Of a DNA stretch of 64,000 nucleotides, positions 45,721 to 54,855 are shown piece by piece. Origin of the DNA: Burkholderia lata (lineage in GTDB: Bacteria; Pseudomonadota; Gammaproteobacteria; Burkholderiales; Burkholderiaceae); NCBI RefSeq assembly GCF_000012945.1, contig NC_007511.1, positions 1,302,001 to 1,366,000 on the forward strand, written 5' to 3'. The notes under the pieces were generated by a model. The model saw only the letters and a list, made by a program, of their open reading frames with translations, did not search any database and had not been told where the DNA came from. Each line of letters begins with the position of its first letter. Position 1 is the stretch's first letter. The position numbers and the translations under genes were made by a program.

Positions 45721-47169
45721 ATGAAGATCCTGAAACTCGCGGTATTGCCTGCTGCGCTGCTGATGGCGAGCTGCACGATGATCCCAACCTATCATCGTCC
45801 CGACCCGTCGGTCGCCGCGCAGTACGCGACGGCCGCGCAGGACAACGCCGGCCAGCCGTCGGCCGCGGAAGTCGGCTGGCGCGACTTCTACACTGACCCG
45901 CACCTGCAGACGCTGATCGGCATGGCGCTGGAAAACAACCGCGACCTGCGCGTGGCCGTGCTGAACATCGAAGCGGCGCGCGCGCAGTACCGGATCCAGC
46001 GGGCGGACCTGCTGCCGACGCTGTCGGCCGGCGCGTCCGGGTCGATCCAGCGGCTGCCGTCGGACCTGTCGACGACGGGCCAAGCCGGCGTCACGCGGTC
46101 CTACAACGTCGGGGGCGTCGCGTCGTACGAGCTGGACCTGTTCGGCAAGATCCGCAGCCTGACGGAGCAGGCGATGCAGACGTATCTGGCGACCGAGGCC
46201 ACGCGCAAGGCCACCCAGATCAGCCTGATCGCCGAGGTGGCCACTGCGTGGCTGACGCTGCAGGCCGACCAGGACATCAAGGTGCTGACGGCCGATACGC
46301 TCGCCAGCCAGCGGGCGTCGCTGAAGATCACCGAAGCGGGGTACCGCAACGGCACGTCGTCGCTGCTCGATCTGCGTCAGGCAGAAACGACCGTCCGAGC
46401 GGCGGAAGTGAATCTCGCGCAGTACGACCGGCAGGTGCGGACCGACATCAACGCGCTGACGCTGCTGGTGGGCGTGCCCCTCGATGACGCGCTGCTGTCG
46501 CGCGAATCGCTGGCGACGGTTCGGCTCGACGAGGACCTGCCGGCCGGACTGCCGTCGGATCTGCTCGCGCGGCGGCCGGACATCATCGCCGCCGAGCATC
46601 AGCTGATGGCCTCGAATGCGAACATCGGCGCCGCCCGCGCGGCGTTCTTCCCGAGCATTTCGCTGACGGCGAACGGCGGTACGGCCAGTGCGTCGTTGCG
46701 CAACCTGTTCGATCCCGGCAGCGCGGCGTGGTCGTTCGGGCCGACGATCAGCGTGCCGATCTTCGACTACGGGCGCAACAGCGCGAACCTGGCGGTGTCG
46801 AAGGTCAATCGCGACATCGAGGTCGCGACGTACCAGAAGGCGGTCCAGACGGCGTTTCGCGAAGTCTCCGATGCGCTCGACGGTCGTGCGACCTGGGGCC
46901 AGCAGGAAACGGCCCAGCGGCTGCTGGTGGATGCGAGCCAGTCGGCGTACCGGTTGTCCGACGTACGCTATCGCGAGGGTGTCGACGGGTACGTGAACGT
47001 GCTCGTCAACCAGCGGTCGCTGTACGACGCGCAGCAGAACCTGGTCAAGGTCCGGCTGGCGAGGATGTCGAACACGGTCGACCTCTACCGCGCATTGGGC
47101 GGCGGCTGGCAGGACCGCACGGTGAAAGCCGACGTGTCGACCGGGCAGGCCGCGCATCCGCCGGGTTGA
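45721..47169 (+). CDS. RND outer-membrane efflux lipoprotein (OprM/NodT family)
   Basis: 482 residues with a lipoprotein signal LPAALLMASC and the two OEP repeats, including ALENNRDLRVAVLNIEAARA and a C-terminal RYREGVDGYVNVLVNQRSLY. It forms the outer-membrane channel of the pump. In the corrected frame its ATG overlaps the pump stop (ATGA), so the three genes form one coupled operon. Confidence 0.94.
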   Translation: MKILKLAVLPAALLMASCTMIPTYHRPDPSVAAQYATAAQDNAGQPSAAEVGWRDFYTDPHLQTLIGMALENNRDLRVAVLNIEAARAQYRIQRADLLPTLSAGASGSIQRLPSDLSTTGQAGVTRSYNVGGVASYELDLFGKIRSLTEQAMQTYLATEATRKATQISLIAEVATAWLTLQADQDIKVLTADTLASQRASLKITEAGYRNGTSSLLDLRQAETTVRAAEVNLAQYDRQVRTDINALTLLVGVPLDDALLSRESLATVRLDEDLPAGLPSDLLARRPDIIAAEHQLMASNANIGAARAAFFPSISLTANGGTASASLRNLFDPGSAAWSFGPTISVPIFDYGRNSANLAVSKVNRDIEVATYQKAVQTAFREVSDALDGRATWGQQETAQRLLVDASQSAYRLSDVRYREGVDGYVNVLVNQRSLYDAQQNLVKVRLARMSNTVDLYRALGGGWQDRTVKADVSTGQAAHPPG

Positions 47170-47230
47170 CCCATACGCCGACGTGAAGGAGGACGCCGCA
47201 ACGGGCCCGGCCCGTTCGGTGATTCAGGAT

Positions 47231-47255
47231 GCGTGCCCCGACACCCGGGGCACGC
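47231..47255 (+). terminator. Hairpin after the RND operon
   Basis: GCGTGCCCCG pairs with CGGGGCACGC over a 5-nt loop. No U-tract follows, so it may be a Rho-independent terminator of low efficiency or an mRNA end stabiliser. A smaller hairpin, AACGGGC/GCCCGTT, is just upstream. Confidence 0.45.
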
Positions 47256-47330
47256 AATCGCATGCCCTTACCGGGCCGCTGCGATGTGACACGCGAGCCA
47301 TCCCGACCCGGATGGACGTTCGGAAACGTT

Positions 47331-47936
47331 ATGGTGAAACGAACCCGTGAACAGGCACAGGCGACACGGGCCATCATCGTCGAGTCGGCACAGGGCGTGT
47401 TCTTCGATCATGGCTTCGCGCATGCGTCGCTTGAGGAAATCGCCCGCCGGGCCGGCGTCACGCGCGGGGCCGTGTACTGGCACTTCGAGAGCAAGCTCGA
47501 GGTGCTCGATGCCATCTTCGCCGATGCGGCGATCCCGCTGGACCCTTTCCTGATTGCGTCGCGACACGATGCCGAGCATGAGCTCGACGCGCTGATCGAT
47601 GCACTCGGTGCGTGCTGGCGGATCGCGACACGCTCGAAATTGTCCCGCCGGCTGTACACGCTGTCGTACACACGATGTGAAAACGCGAAGGAAACGGCGG
47701 CTTTCTGCGAACGGGTTTGCCAGGCTGCGTACGCGGCGGAACAGCGCATCGATGCCTGGTTGCGTCGTGCGATATCGGCCGGGCAGCTGGCGAGCGAGCA
47801 TGAACCGGCGGTGATCGCCAGCGTGGTTCACGCGACGCTGAGCGGATTGCTGCACCGGGAATTGACGCGGCCAGGATGCCGCAATCCGGACAGGGTTGAA
47901 GTGACCGAAGTGGTCCGCACCCTGATTCAAGGATGA
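47331..47936 (+). CDS. TetR-family regulator (AcrR/TtgR type)
   Basis: 201 residues with the AcrR N-terminus KRTREQAQATRAIIVESAQG, then FFDHGFAHASLEEIARRAGV and TRGAVYWHFESKLEVLDAIF. Such repressors control RND pumps. It is on the same strand after the pump operon. The start is ATG 47331; the frame to 47229 has no conserved residues. Confidence 0.92.
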   Translation: MVKRTREQAQATRAIIVESAQGVFFDHGFAHASLEEIARRAGVTRGAVYWHFESKLEVLDAIFADAAIPLDPFLIASRHDAEHELDALIDALGACWRIATRSKLSRRLYTLSYTRCENAKETAAFCERVCQAAYAAEQRIDAWLRRAISAGQLASEHEPAVIASVVHATLSGLLHRELTRPGCRNPDRVEVTEVVRTLIQG

Positions 47937-47976
47937 ATGCATCGGGCGCTCGACGAAGGGCGTTGCGCCGCGATCC

Positions 47977-48525
47977 ATGAGTGCTGTGATGAATCCCGTA
48001 CCAACAGAGCTTGAAATCGCGAAAGAACGATCCGGTGAGATGGCACCAGGAATGTCTGGTTCGAATTCCGTCCTACCGGAAAGGCGCCACCGTGGTATGT
48101 CGATCGTGACATTGCTGTCGGCTGCCGATTCGTTGCAGTCCCGGTGCATCGACCGGCGCGTCGAGCAGGCGCTCGGCATTACGAAGTCGCAGGCGTCGAT
48201 CCTGCGCGTGCTCGATTGCGGCGCGCCGTTGACGGCCGGCGAACTGGCCGATGCCTGCGGCATTGCCGGCAGCGCGGTGACGCGTCTGGTGGACCGGCTG
48301 GAGGCGCGGTATCTCGTGGAGCGGGCGCAACGGGACGATGACCGCCGTATCGTCTACGTGTCGCTCACGTGTGACGGGCGCCGGATCGCGGCTGCGTGGC
48401 GCTGCCTGCAAGACGAGATCCAGTGCGAGCTGCGCGCGTTTGCGAGCGACGACGAGCTTCGAATGCTGGGCAATTTGCTGTCGCGCATGCTCGTCAATGC
48501 GGCGGGAGGCGAGGCGAGTGGATGA
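47977..48525 (+). CDS. MarR-family transcriptional regulator
   Basis: 182 residues with a winged HTH: LTAGELADACGIAGSAVTRL, then VDRLEARYLVERAQRDDDRR for recognition helix and wing. The N-terminal ~40 residues are unconserved, so the true start may be the Met at 48097. It lies 40 bp after the TetR gene and is probably part of the local pump control. Confidence 0.9.
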   Translation: MSAVMNPVPTELEIAKERSGEMAPGMSGSNSVLPERRHRGMSIVTLLSAADSLQSRCIDRRVEQALGITKSQASILRVLDCGAPLTAGELADACGIAGSAVTRLVDRLEARYLVERAQRDDDRRIVYVSLTCDGRRIAAAWRCLQDEIQCELRAFASDDELRMLGNLLSRMLVNAAGGEASG

Positions 48526-48697
48526 ACGTCATGGGCGGTTTCTCGTTGCATACCGGCAGGCTGCCTTCGCCGATGCGTCCTCTGTGACGAAGGGGAAGGG
48601 CATGCCTGCTCCCGGATCGGCCCGCCGACTCCGACGCCGCCCGATCGTCGTCATCCGGATAGACGTGTTACCGAAGGTGGCGTCGATTCGACGACGC

Positions 48698-49744
48698 TCA
48701 TGACGATCGATTCGCGGCAGCGGGCGCTCGAGGTCGCGAACTTGCCCGGATCTTCGACGGAGGCATGCCGAACCATCGTATGGACGATTGGGTGAGGACC
48801 GACTGATCGGAAAACCCCAACAAGCTCGTCAGTTGAGCCAGCGGGATGGTCGTCTGCTGGAGGTAGCGCAATGCGATCTCCTGCCGGACCTCATCCCGGA
48901 CCCCCTCGAAAGTCGCGCCTTCGTCGGCCAGCTTGCGCTGCATGGTGCGTGGATGCACGAACAGCAGCTCCGCAATCGCCGACTTGCTTCCCCCGGTCGC
49001 GCCGAGCGTGCAATGCAGCGCCCGTCGCACGCGCTCGACCATCGACAATCCGGGGTCGCCGTAGTGCCGCTGCAGATACTCCAGCGCGATGTTCTTCAGC
49101 GACGCATTGACGTTCTCCAGCCGGCTGCCAAGGGTTTGCGGCGACACGTGCAAACCGGCGTGCTCCTGCTCCGTATAGATGCGCGCTTGCCCGAAAAAAC
49201 GCGCATAGGCGCCCGGGTCGGCACTGTTCCCGTACGGGAACGCCACCGCAAGCAGCCGATAGTTGTCCGCCGCGAAGGACCGCACCAGATGGTGCATCCT
49301 GCCCAGGCACTGATCGAGCGCTTGCCGGCAGACGGGCGCACGAGGAACCACCAACTCGAGACGGATCTCCGCCGCATCCTGGACCAGCGTGCTCGGTTCG
49401 ATCACGGAAAGCTGCGCGGCCGGGCTGTGGACGTACAGATAGCGGGACGCTGTCGTCATGGCCTCGCGGACATTGGCGGAATGCTGGATGGCCATTGCGA
49501 GCGGGCCGAGGATGTCGATGTCCTGGCGGGCGGCCAGCTGCAGGCCGAGATCGGGTCGGTGTGCGGCGGCGGCGCTGTCTTCCATCAGCTGCATCACCGA
49601 CAGAATCGGAACCGTCGCGTCGTCCACATCGCCAAGGTCGGCCGGAAGCTTGTGCTTGCGCAGCAGCGGCATCGGATCGACCCCGAGCGTCGTCATGAGC
49701 TCGCGGTAGCCCTTCATGCCTGTCGAACGAATGATTGCCGTCAT
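48698..49744 (-). CDS. AraC-family transcriptional regulator (arabinose-binding-like N-domain)
   Basis: 348 residues. The N-terminal ~200 resemble the Arabinose_bd/OruR-ArgR-like domain (GMKGYRELMTTLGVDPMPLL and IDILGPLAMAIQHSANVREA). The C-terminal AraC HTH pair is SAIAELLFVHPRTMQRKLAD and LAQLTSLLGFSDQSVLTQSS. ATG 49744 is chosen; the frame extends to 49780. It is divergent from the quinone-oxidoreductase operon, its likely target. Confidence 0.92.
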   Translation of the reverse strand: MTAIIRSTGMKGYRELMTTLGVDPMPLLRKHKLPADLGDVDDATVPILSVMQLMEDSAAAAHRPDLGLQLAARQDIDILGPLAMAIQHSANVREAMTTASRYLYVHSPAAQLSVIEPSTLVQDAAEIRLELVVPRAPVCRQALDQCLGRMHHLVRSFAADNYRLLAVAFPYGNSADPGAYARFFGQARIYTEQEHAGLHVSPQTLGSRLENVNASLKNIALEYLQRHYGDPGLSMVERVRRALHCTLGATGGSKSAIAELLFVHPRTMQRKLADEGATFEGVRDEVRQEIALRYLQQTTIPLAQLTSLLGFSDQSVLTQSSIRWFGMPPSKIRASSRPRAPAAANRSS

Positions 49745-49841
49745 GTCTCGCAATATAAAAACTTTGTCTCGTGAGATCAAGGGAAAAGATGGCGGCTGCG
49801 TACCATGACCTCATTCAAACCAGACACACGGAGTGTCCGTC

Positions 49842-50825
49842 ATGCGTACCGCCATTCATCAATCCATGGGCCAGCCCGAGCAGGTGCTCGAGATTCGCAA
49901 CGTCGCGCGTCCGCAGCCGCAAGCCGGCGAGGTGCTGTTGCAGATGATCCTGGCGCCCATCCACAACCACGACCTGATGCAGATTGCCGGCACCTATGGC
50001 ATCAAGCCGGAACTGCCGGCACGTGCAGGCACCGAGGCGGTGGGGCGCGTGCTGGCCGTGGGCGAGGGCGTGACCCATCTGCAAGTCGGCCAGCGCGTGT
50101 CCGTGTCGGGCGCGTTCGGCACCTGGGCCGATGCGTTCGTGGCGCCGGCCGACCAGGTGCTGCCGGTACCCGACGGCATCAGCGACGAACTCGCGGCGCA
50201 GTTGCTGATCATGCCGACGAGTGCCATGGTGGTGCTGGACGACCTGGGCGTGCAAAGCGGCCAATGGATGATGCTGAATGCCGCGGCGGGCGCCGTGGGC
50301 AAGAATGTGGCGCTGCTGGCCGCCGCGCGGAATATTCGCGTCATTGCCCTGGTCAATCAGGCGGCGCAGGTCGAAGAACTCAGGAAGCTCGGGGTGGACG
50401 TGGTGGAGAACACCACCGTCGACGGCTGGCAGGCGCGTATCAAGACCGCGCTGAACGGCGAGCCGCTGCTCCATGCGCTGGATTCGGTGGCCGGCAGTCT
50501 GACCGGTGAAATGCTTCACGTGATGGACGACAACGCGACGCTGGTGGTATTCGGTGCGTTGAGCAATCAGCCGTTGAACATCGACTTCCAGGACGTGCTG
50601 TTCAAGCAGGCGACGGTGCGAGGCTTCTGGGGATTGCGCAAGGTCGAGAAACTGAGCGACGCGTACCGGGCCAGGATGGTGGCCGAGATTCTTGCGATCG
50701 CGCAGCGCAACGGCTTCAATCTACCCGTCGCCGCGGTCCACGACCTGGGTGACGTAGCCAGCGCATCCGGTATCCGAAGCAGTGCCGGGAAGGTGCTGCT
50801 GCGAGGGGGTAATAGCGAATCCTGA
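49842..50825 (+). CDS. Zinc-independent quinone oxidoreductase-like MDR protein
   Basis: 327 residues of the medium-chain dehydrogenase/reductase family: PLARAGTEAVGRVLAVGEGV-type N-domain (here ELPARAGTEAVGRVLAVGEG) and a Rossmann region LNAAAGAVGKNVALLAAARN. The Zn-ligand Cys residues of alcohol dehydrogenases are absent, as in quinone or enoyl reductases. NADPH use is inferred. ATG 49842 follows ACGGAG. It heads a three-gene operon. Confidence 0.9.
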   Translation: MRTAIHQSMGQPEQVLEIRNVARPQPQAGEVLLQMILAPIHNHDLMQIAGTYGIKPELPARAGTEAVGRVLAVGEGVTHLQVGQRVSVSGAFGTWADAFVAPADQVLPVPDGISDELAAQLLIMPTSAMVVLDDLGVQSGQWMMLNAAAGAVGKNVALLAAARNIRVIALVNQAAQVEELRKLGVDVVENTTVDGWQARIKTALNGEPLLHALDSVAGSLTGEMLHVMDDNATLVVFGALSNQPLNIDFQDVLFKQATVRGFWGLRKVEKLSDAYRARMVAEILAIAQRNGFNLPVAAVHDLGDVASASGIRSSAGKVLLRGGNSES

Positions 50826-50862
50826 ACCGGGTTCGGGTTTCCTGCACGATGGAGTAGCAATC

Positions 50863-51576
50863 ATGAAAATCGATATTTGGTCGGACGTCATTTGCCCGTT
50901 TTGTTATATCGGCAAACGCAAGCTGGAAGCGGCGCTGGAGCAGACCGGCATCGCGGCGCACATCGAGTGGCACAGCTTCGAGCTGAACCCTTCCGCGCCG
51001 CAGTCGTATGCCATGCCGCTGCCGGACGTGATGAATCGCCTGTACGGCATCGACCGCCAGCGCGCGCTGGCCATCCTGAATCATGAGGAACAGGAAGCGC
51101 GCCGCATGGGGCTGGATTTCCAGTGGCGCATCGCGCGGCCCGGCAATACGTTCGATGCCCATCGCCTGATCCACCTTGCCAAACACGAGGGAATCGGCGA
51201 TCAGGTCAAGGAGCGCTTTCTGCGCGCATATTTCACCGAGGGGCAGGATATCGGTGACCGGCAGGTGCTGCGTTCGTTGGCGCTCGAGACGGGATTGGCG
51301 GCCGACGATGTGGATGCCGTGCTGGGCAGCGACCGCTTTGCTGACGAGGTGCGTGCCGACGAGCAGCAAGCGCTCGAACGGGGGATTCGTGGCGTGCCTT
51401 ACTTCGTGATCAACGGGCAGGCGTCGGTGTCGGGCGCGCGCGATGTCGCGGATTTCGTGCGCGTGTTGCGCGAACAGGCGGCGATCGCCGCGGCCGCCAC
51501 GCAGGAGACCGGGCCGGCCCCAGCGTCGGATGATGCCGGGATCTGCAAGGACGGCTTTTGCGAAGTCCGCAAATGA
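50863..51576 (+). CDS. DsbA-family oxidoreductase (FrnE-like)
   Basis: 237 residues without a signal peptide, starting MKIDIWSDVICPFCYIGKRK, with the thioredoxin-fold motif CPFC. The cis-Pro region is RGVPYFVINGQASVSGA. A C-terminal tail carries CKDGFC, as in FrnE proteins implicated in oxidative stress and polyketide chemistry. It is cytoplasmic. It overlaps the next gene by 4 bp. Confidence 0.93.
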   Translation: MKIDIWSDVICPFCYIGKRKLEAALEQTGIAAHIEWHSFELNPSAPQSYAMPLPDVMNRLYGIDRQRALAILNHEEQEARRMGLDFQWRIARPGNTFDAHRLIHLAKHEGIGDQVKERFLRAYFTEGQDIGDRQVLRSLALETGLAADDVDAVLGSDRFADEVRADEQQALERGIRGVPYFVINGQASVSGARDVADFVRVLREQAAIAAAATQETGPAPASDDAGICKDGFCEVRK

Positions 51577-52040
51577 ACGCGCCGCTTCCGGCAGACGGGC
51601 GCGTAGCGCCCGCGCCGGGGGACTTCCCGTTCCTCGGCGTCTGGGCGCTCGAACCGGGGCGCTCGGTCTATGCGTTCGGGATGCCGCCATTGGACGGCAC
51701 CTACACCGTCGCGCTGGATGACGACGGCTGGCTGGACATCACGTCGCGGTGGCGCACTGCTGCGGGGCGTACGCGGGAGATCCGCTTCGCCGGAAAGCTG
51801 GGCGGTGGACGGTTTCCTTACTCCAGCACCAGCGCTGCCGACGAGCTCGGTTTCGAGTTCGAGCCGCCCGACCTGCTGCGGTCGTCGGCATTCAAGAACA
51901 ATGAAAAGGTGCATTGGGCCGAGCGCCGGCTGGATGGCAGTGGCGTCTGGATGACGATCTCGGTGTTCGGTCGATTTTCCGACGGGCGCGTTTATCAGAA
52001 CAAGGACGTCTATCGACGTGTCGTCGGTGGTGCGTCGTAA
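51573..52040 (+). CDS. Hypothetical protein (155 aa)
   Basis: The gene starts in the stop codon of the FrnE-like gene (ATGA) and so is translated with it. I do not recognise the family. The protein looks like a soluble beta-rich domain with alternating hydrophobic strands (DGTYTVALDDDGWLDITSRW, GVWMTISVFGRFSDGRVYQN) and no signal or membrane segment. A lipocalin-like small-molecule binder is one guess. Confidence 0.7.
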   Translation: MNAPLPADGRVAPAPGDFPFLGVWALEPGRSVYAFGMPPLDGTYTVALDDDGWLDITSRWRTAAGRTREIRFAGKLGGGRFPYSSTSAADELGFEFEPPDLLRSSAFKNNEKVHWAERRLDGSGVWMTISVFGRFSDGRVYQNKDVYRRVVGGAS

Positions 52041-52350
52041 GTGCATGAGCAACGGGGGCGGGCAAGTTGCCGCCGTGGCGTGAGCGGCAACCGGTTCGTG
52101 GACGGGAGAGGGTGCGCCGCGGCGCCGGCGTCGCGGTGCGCGCGCGAAATCGCCGTCGACGAATGGCCGTTGCACCGAACGCGACCTGGCGTGCGTTCGG
52201 CCGGAACGTGACCACGGTTGCGGTGCGCGGGATGACCCGGTCAGGCTCGCGCGAAAGTAGTTCGTAATATTTTCGCCGTCGCGCATGACTTGGCCGGTGT
52301 TGCTCACGCTGGCATGCACATCCCCGATCAGGGGAATCCATGCTCCCAAA

Positions 52351-52395
52351 CTACCCGAACGGGTAGCTGCCACCCGTCCCCCCCATACCTACACT
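52351..52395 (+). promoter_or_regulatory. Promoter with CTACCCG-AA-CGGGTAG element, upstream of porin 2
   Basis: A perfect 7+7 inverted repeat (52351-52366) lies 39 bp, start to start, before a TACACT -10 box (52390-52395). Distance suits an activator at about -45. The same arrangement occurs at 54644-54687. The rest of 52041-52668 shows no gene. Confidence 0.6.
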
Positions 52396-52668
52396 CCTTT
52401 TCCAGAAACAACGCGACTGAACGGCGGCGATACCGCCGGGTCGTGACTCCCGCGCAAAACCAGGTGCGCGGGACGTGATTTGTTTCGTCCTGCTTCCGAT
52501 TGGCGCCCGCGCGTCGACGGCCATCCTGCCGATCAATGCGCACGGACGGTCGGACTCCGCCGCGCAACGACCGGGCCCGGGCAAGCCGCGGCATCCGGTC
52601 CGGCGGGCATTCGCAACAGCGAAGCACCGGTATCCAACAAACAGAGACTAGAACAGGAGACATTCCCG

Positions 52669-53754
52669 ATGACGATCATCCCGTCCCGCAAACGTTTCGC
52701 GTCCGTTGCCGGCGTGCTGCTGGCCACGGCCGGATTGCCCGCGCATGCGCAAAGCAGTGTCACGCTCTACGGTGTCGTCGACGCCGGCATCCTCTATACG
52801 AGCAAGGCGATCGATCCGAAGACCGGGCTGAATGCCGGGCATCAGGTATCGATGATCACCGGCGGGATGACGCCGTCGTTGTTCGGCCTGAAAGGCACCG
52901 AGGATCTCGGCGGCGGCGTGAAGGCGCTCTTCACGCTCGAAAGCGGCATCGACGTGTCGAACGGCGGCTATGCGGATTCGAACGGCAACCTGTTCGGCCG
53001 GCAGGCGTGGGTGGGGATCGAGAGCAGCTACGGCACGGTGAAGGCCGGTGTCCAGTTCTCGCCGTTCGTGCTGTCGTTGATCGCCACCGACGCGCGCAGC
53101 GTGTCGTACTTCGGCAGCGGCGTGCCGATCTATGTCGGCGGCGTGCTCGTGACGGGGATCTTCAACGCGAATGCGATTTCGTATACGAGCCCGGTGGTGG
53201 CGGGCTTGCAGGGCAGCGCGATGCTTGCGCTCGGCGGCAAGGCCGGCGATTTCCAGGCGGGCCGCCAGTATTCGGCGAGCCTCAATTACACGGTTGGGCC
53301 GTTGCTCGTCAGTGCCGCGATGTACAACGGCAACTCGGGCGGCACGGCTGCAGCGACGCCGGTACCGAGCACGGTGCCGTTTACCGGGCGCACGCTCGGC
53401 GCGAGCTATCAGTACGACGCGCTCACGGTGAAAGCCGCCTACGTCAATTACAAGATCGCGGGCTCGTTCGACAGCCGCGTCTACGGCGGCGGCGCTGCCT
53501 ATCAGTTCACGCCGGTCGTGAGCGCCGACGCCGGCGTCTGGTACACGAGCGACGGCAACGACACGAACAACCACTCGATCCTCGCCGCGGCAGGGCTGAC
53601 CTACAGCCTGTCGAAGGCGACGTTGCTGTACGGGCAGCTCGGCTATGTGAACAACCACGGCAAGATGAATACGGGGCTGTCGACGAACGGTGCGCTGTAC
53701 GGCGCGAACGGGTCGACGTTCGGCACCGTGATCGGCATGCGCCACCTGTTCTGA
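52669..53754 (+). CDS. Outer-membrane porin (Gram-negative porin family), copy 2
   Basis: 361 residues with signal peptide SRKRFASVAGVLLATAGLPA-HA and mature N-terminus QSSVTLYGVVDAGILYTS, then LKGTEDLGGGVKALFTLESG and a final Phe (MRHLF). It is clearly paralogous to the porin at 37511. ATG 52669 follows CAGGAGA. The SDR gene follows by 33 bp, and a shared promoter motif links it to the carboxylase operon. Confidence 0.95.
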   Translation: MTIIPSRKRFASVAGVLLATAGLPAHAQSSVTLYGVVDAGILYTSKAIDPKTGLNAGHQVSMITGGMTPSLFGLKGTEDLGGGVKALFTLESGIDVSNGGYADSNGNLFGRQAWVGIESSYGTVKAGVQFSPFVLSLIATDARSVSYFGSGVPIYVGGVLVTGIFNANAISYTSPVVAGLQGSAMLALGGKAGDFQAGRQYSASLNYTVGPLLVSAAMYNGNSGGTAAATPVPSTVPFTGRTLGASYQYDALTVKAAYVNYKIAGSFDSRVYGGGAAYQFTPVVSADAGVWYTSDGNDTNNHSILAAAGLTYSLSKATLLYGQLGYVNNHGKMNTGLSTNGALYGANGSTFGTVIGMRHLF

Positions 53755-53787
53755 CGACGGGTTCACAGGTTTCGACAGGAGGGTGGC

Positions 53788-54603
53788 ATGCAGATCGAGA
53801 TAGGTTTCGAGCAACGGCACGTGTTCGTCTTCGGCGGCACGACCGGCATCAACTTCGGCATCGCACAAGCATTCGCGCGATGCGGCGCGGCCGTCAGCGT
53901 GGCGAGCCGCAAACGCGAGAACGTCGACGCTGCAGTGAAGACACTGCGCACGACCCATGCGTCGGTGTATGGCGCATGCGCCGACGTCCGCGATTTCGAC
54001 GCGGTGGGCGCCGCGCTCGGCGATGCGGTGCGCGAATTCGGCCCGATCGACGTGCTGATATCCGGCGCGGCGGGCAATTTCCTGTGCGACGCGAACGCGA
54101 TGTCGGCGAACGGTTTCCGCACGGTCATCGATATCGACCTGATCGGCTCGTTCAACGTGATGCGGCAGGCCTATCCGCATCTGCGCAAGCCGGGCGCGTC
54201 GATCATCAGCATCACCGCACCGCAGGCGACGGTGCCGATGCGCCATCAGGCACACGCGTCCGCGGCGAAAGCCGGCATCGACCAGCTCACCCGCGTGCTC
54301 GCGCTGGAATGGGGCGCCGACGGCGTGCGCGTCAACGCGATCTCGCCGGGCCCGATCGACGGGACGGAAGGCTTTCGCAAGCTGATCGCCCGCACCGACG
54401 ACGAACTCGCGCTGGCCGAGTCGGCCGTGCCGCTGCGCCGGTTCGGCTCGATCGACGACATTGCGAACCTCGCGCTGTTCCTCGCATCGCCGTATGCGTC
54501 GTACGTGTCCGGCGCCGTGATTCCGTGTGACGGCGGCGGTGCGATCGACAGCGTGAAGCCGGCGATCGAGCGGGCTGGCGCGAACGCGTCGGCCGGTACC
54601 TGA
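53788..54603 (+). CDS. SDR-family oxidoreductase, 2,4-dienoyl-CoA-reductase-like
   Basis: 271 residues. The cofactor motif is FGGTTGINFGIAQAFARCGA. In place of the usual Tyr-x3-Lys it has HASAAKAGIDQLTRVLALEW, and the loop ISPGPIDGTEGFRKLI matches DECR2/FadH-type dienoyl-CoA reductases, which also lack the Tyr. NADPH-dependent reduction of an unsaturated acyl-CoA is inferred; an alcohol dehydrogenase role in ketone metabolism is possible but less supported. It is co-transcribed with porin 2. Confidence 0.88.
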   Translation: MQIEIGFEQRHVFVFGGTTGINFGIAQAFARCGAAVSVASRKRENVDAAVKTLRTTHASVYGACADVRDFDAVGAALGDAVREFGPIDVLISGAAGNFLCDANAMSANGFRTVIDIDLIGSFNVMRQAYPHLRKPGASIISITAPQATVPMRHQAHASAAKAGIDQLTRVLALEWGADGVRVNAISPGPIDGTEGFRKLIARTDDELALAESAVPLRRFGSIDDIANLALFLASPYASYVSGAVIPCDGGGAIDSVKPAIERAGANASAGT

Positions 54604-54643
54604 CGCGCGGATGCCACCGATACGGGCAATCCATACCCGATAA

Positions 54644-54687
54644 CTACCCGGACGGGTGGCGGCGGCCGACAGGCCGCTGCCTACACT
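54644..54687 (+). promoter_or_regulatory. Promoter of the carboxylase operon with CTACCCG-GA-CGGGTGG element
   Basis: The inverted repeat (54644-54659, one mismatch) and TACACT (54682-54687) reproduce the porin-2 promoter at nearly the same spacing (38 versus 39 bp). CAATCCAT-like sequence precedes both. Confidence 0.6.
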
Positions 54688-54722
54688 GATTCCACGACGA
54701 ACATAACCAGACAGGAGACGAC

Positions 54723-54827
54723 GTGCATTCCCTTCCTTTTCCGACGCCGCACGGCTGCATGACGGAGCCGCGCGCGCCCATCGACATGCGCCGCGCTGCA
54801 CAGGCACGGCAGCCGCGCCGCGCCTGA
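54723..54827 (+). CDS. Possible 34-aa leader peptide before the carboxylase operon
   Basis: GTG 54723 follows CAGGAGACGAC, a good ribosome binding site, and the frame ends 29 bp before the first carboxylase gene. The peptide (MHSLPFPTPHGCMTEPRAP..., Arg-rich end) resembles nothing I know. It may be a leader peptide or a chance frame. Confidence 0.35.
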   Translation: MHSLPFPTPHGCMTEPRAPIDMRRAAQARQPRRA

Positions 54828-54855
54828 ACCGGCCGATCACGAAGCGAGAGAGCTC

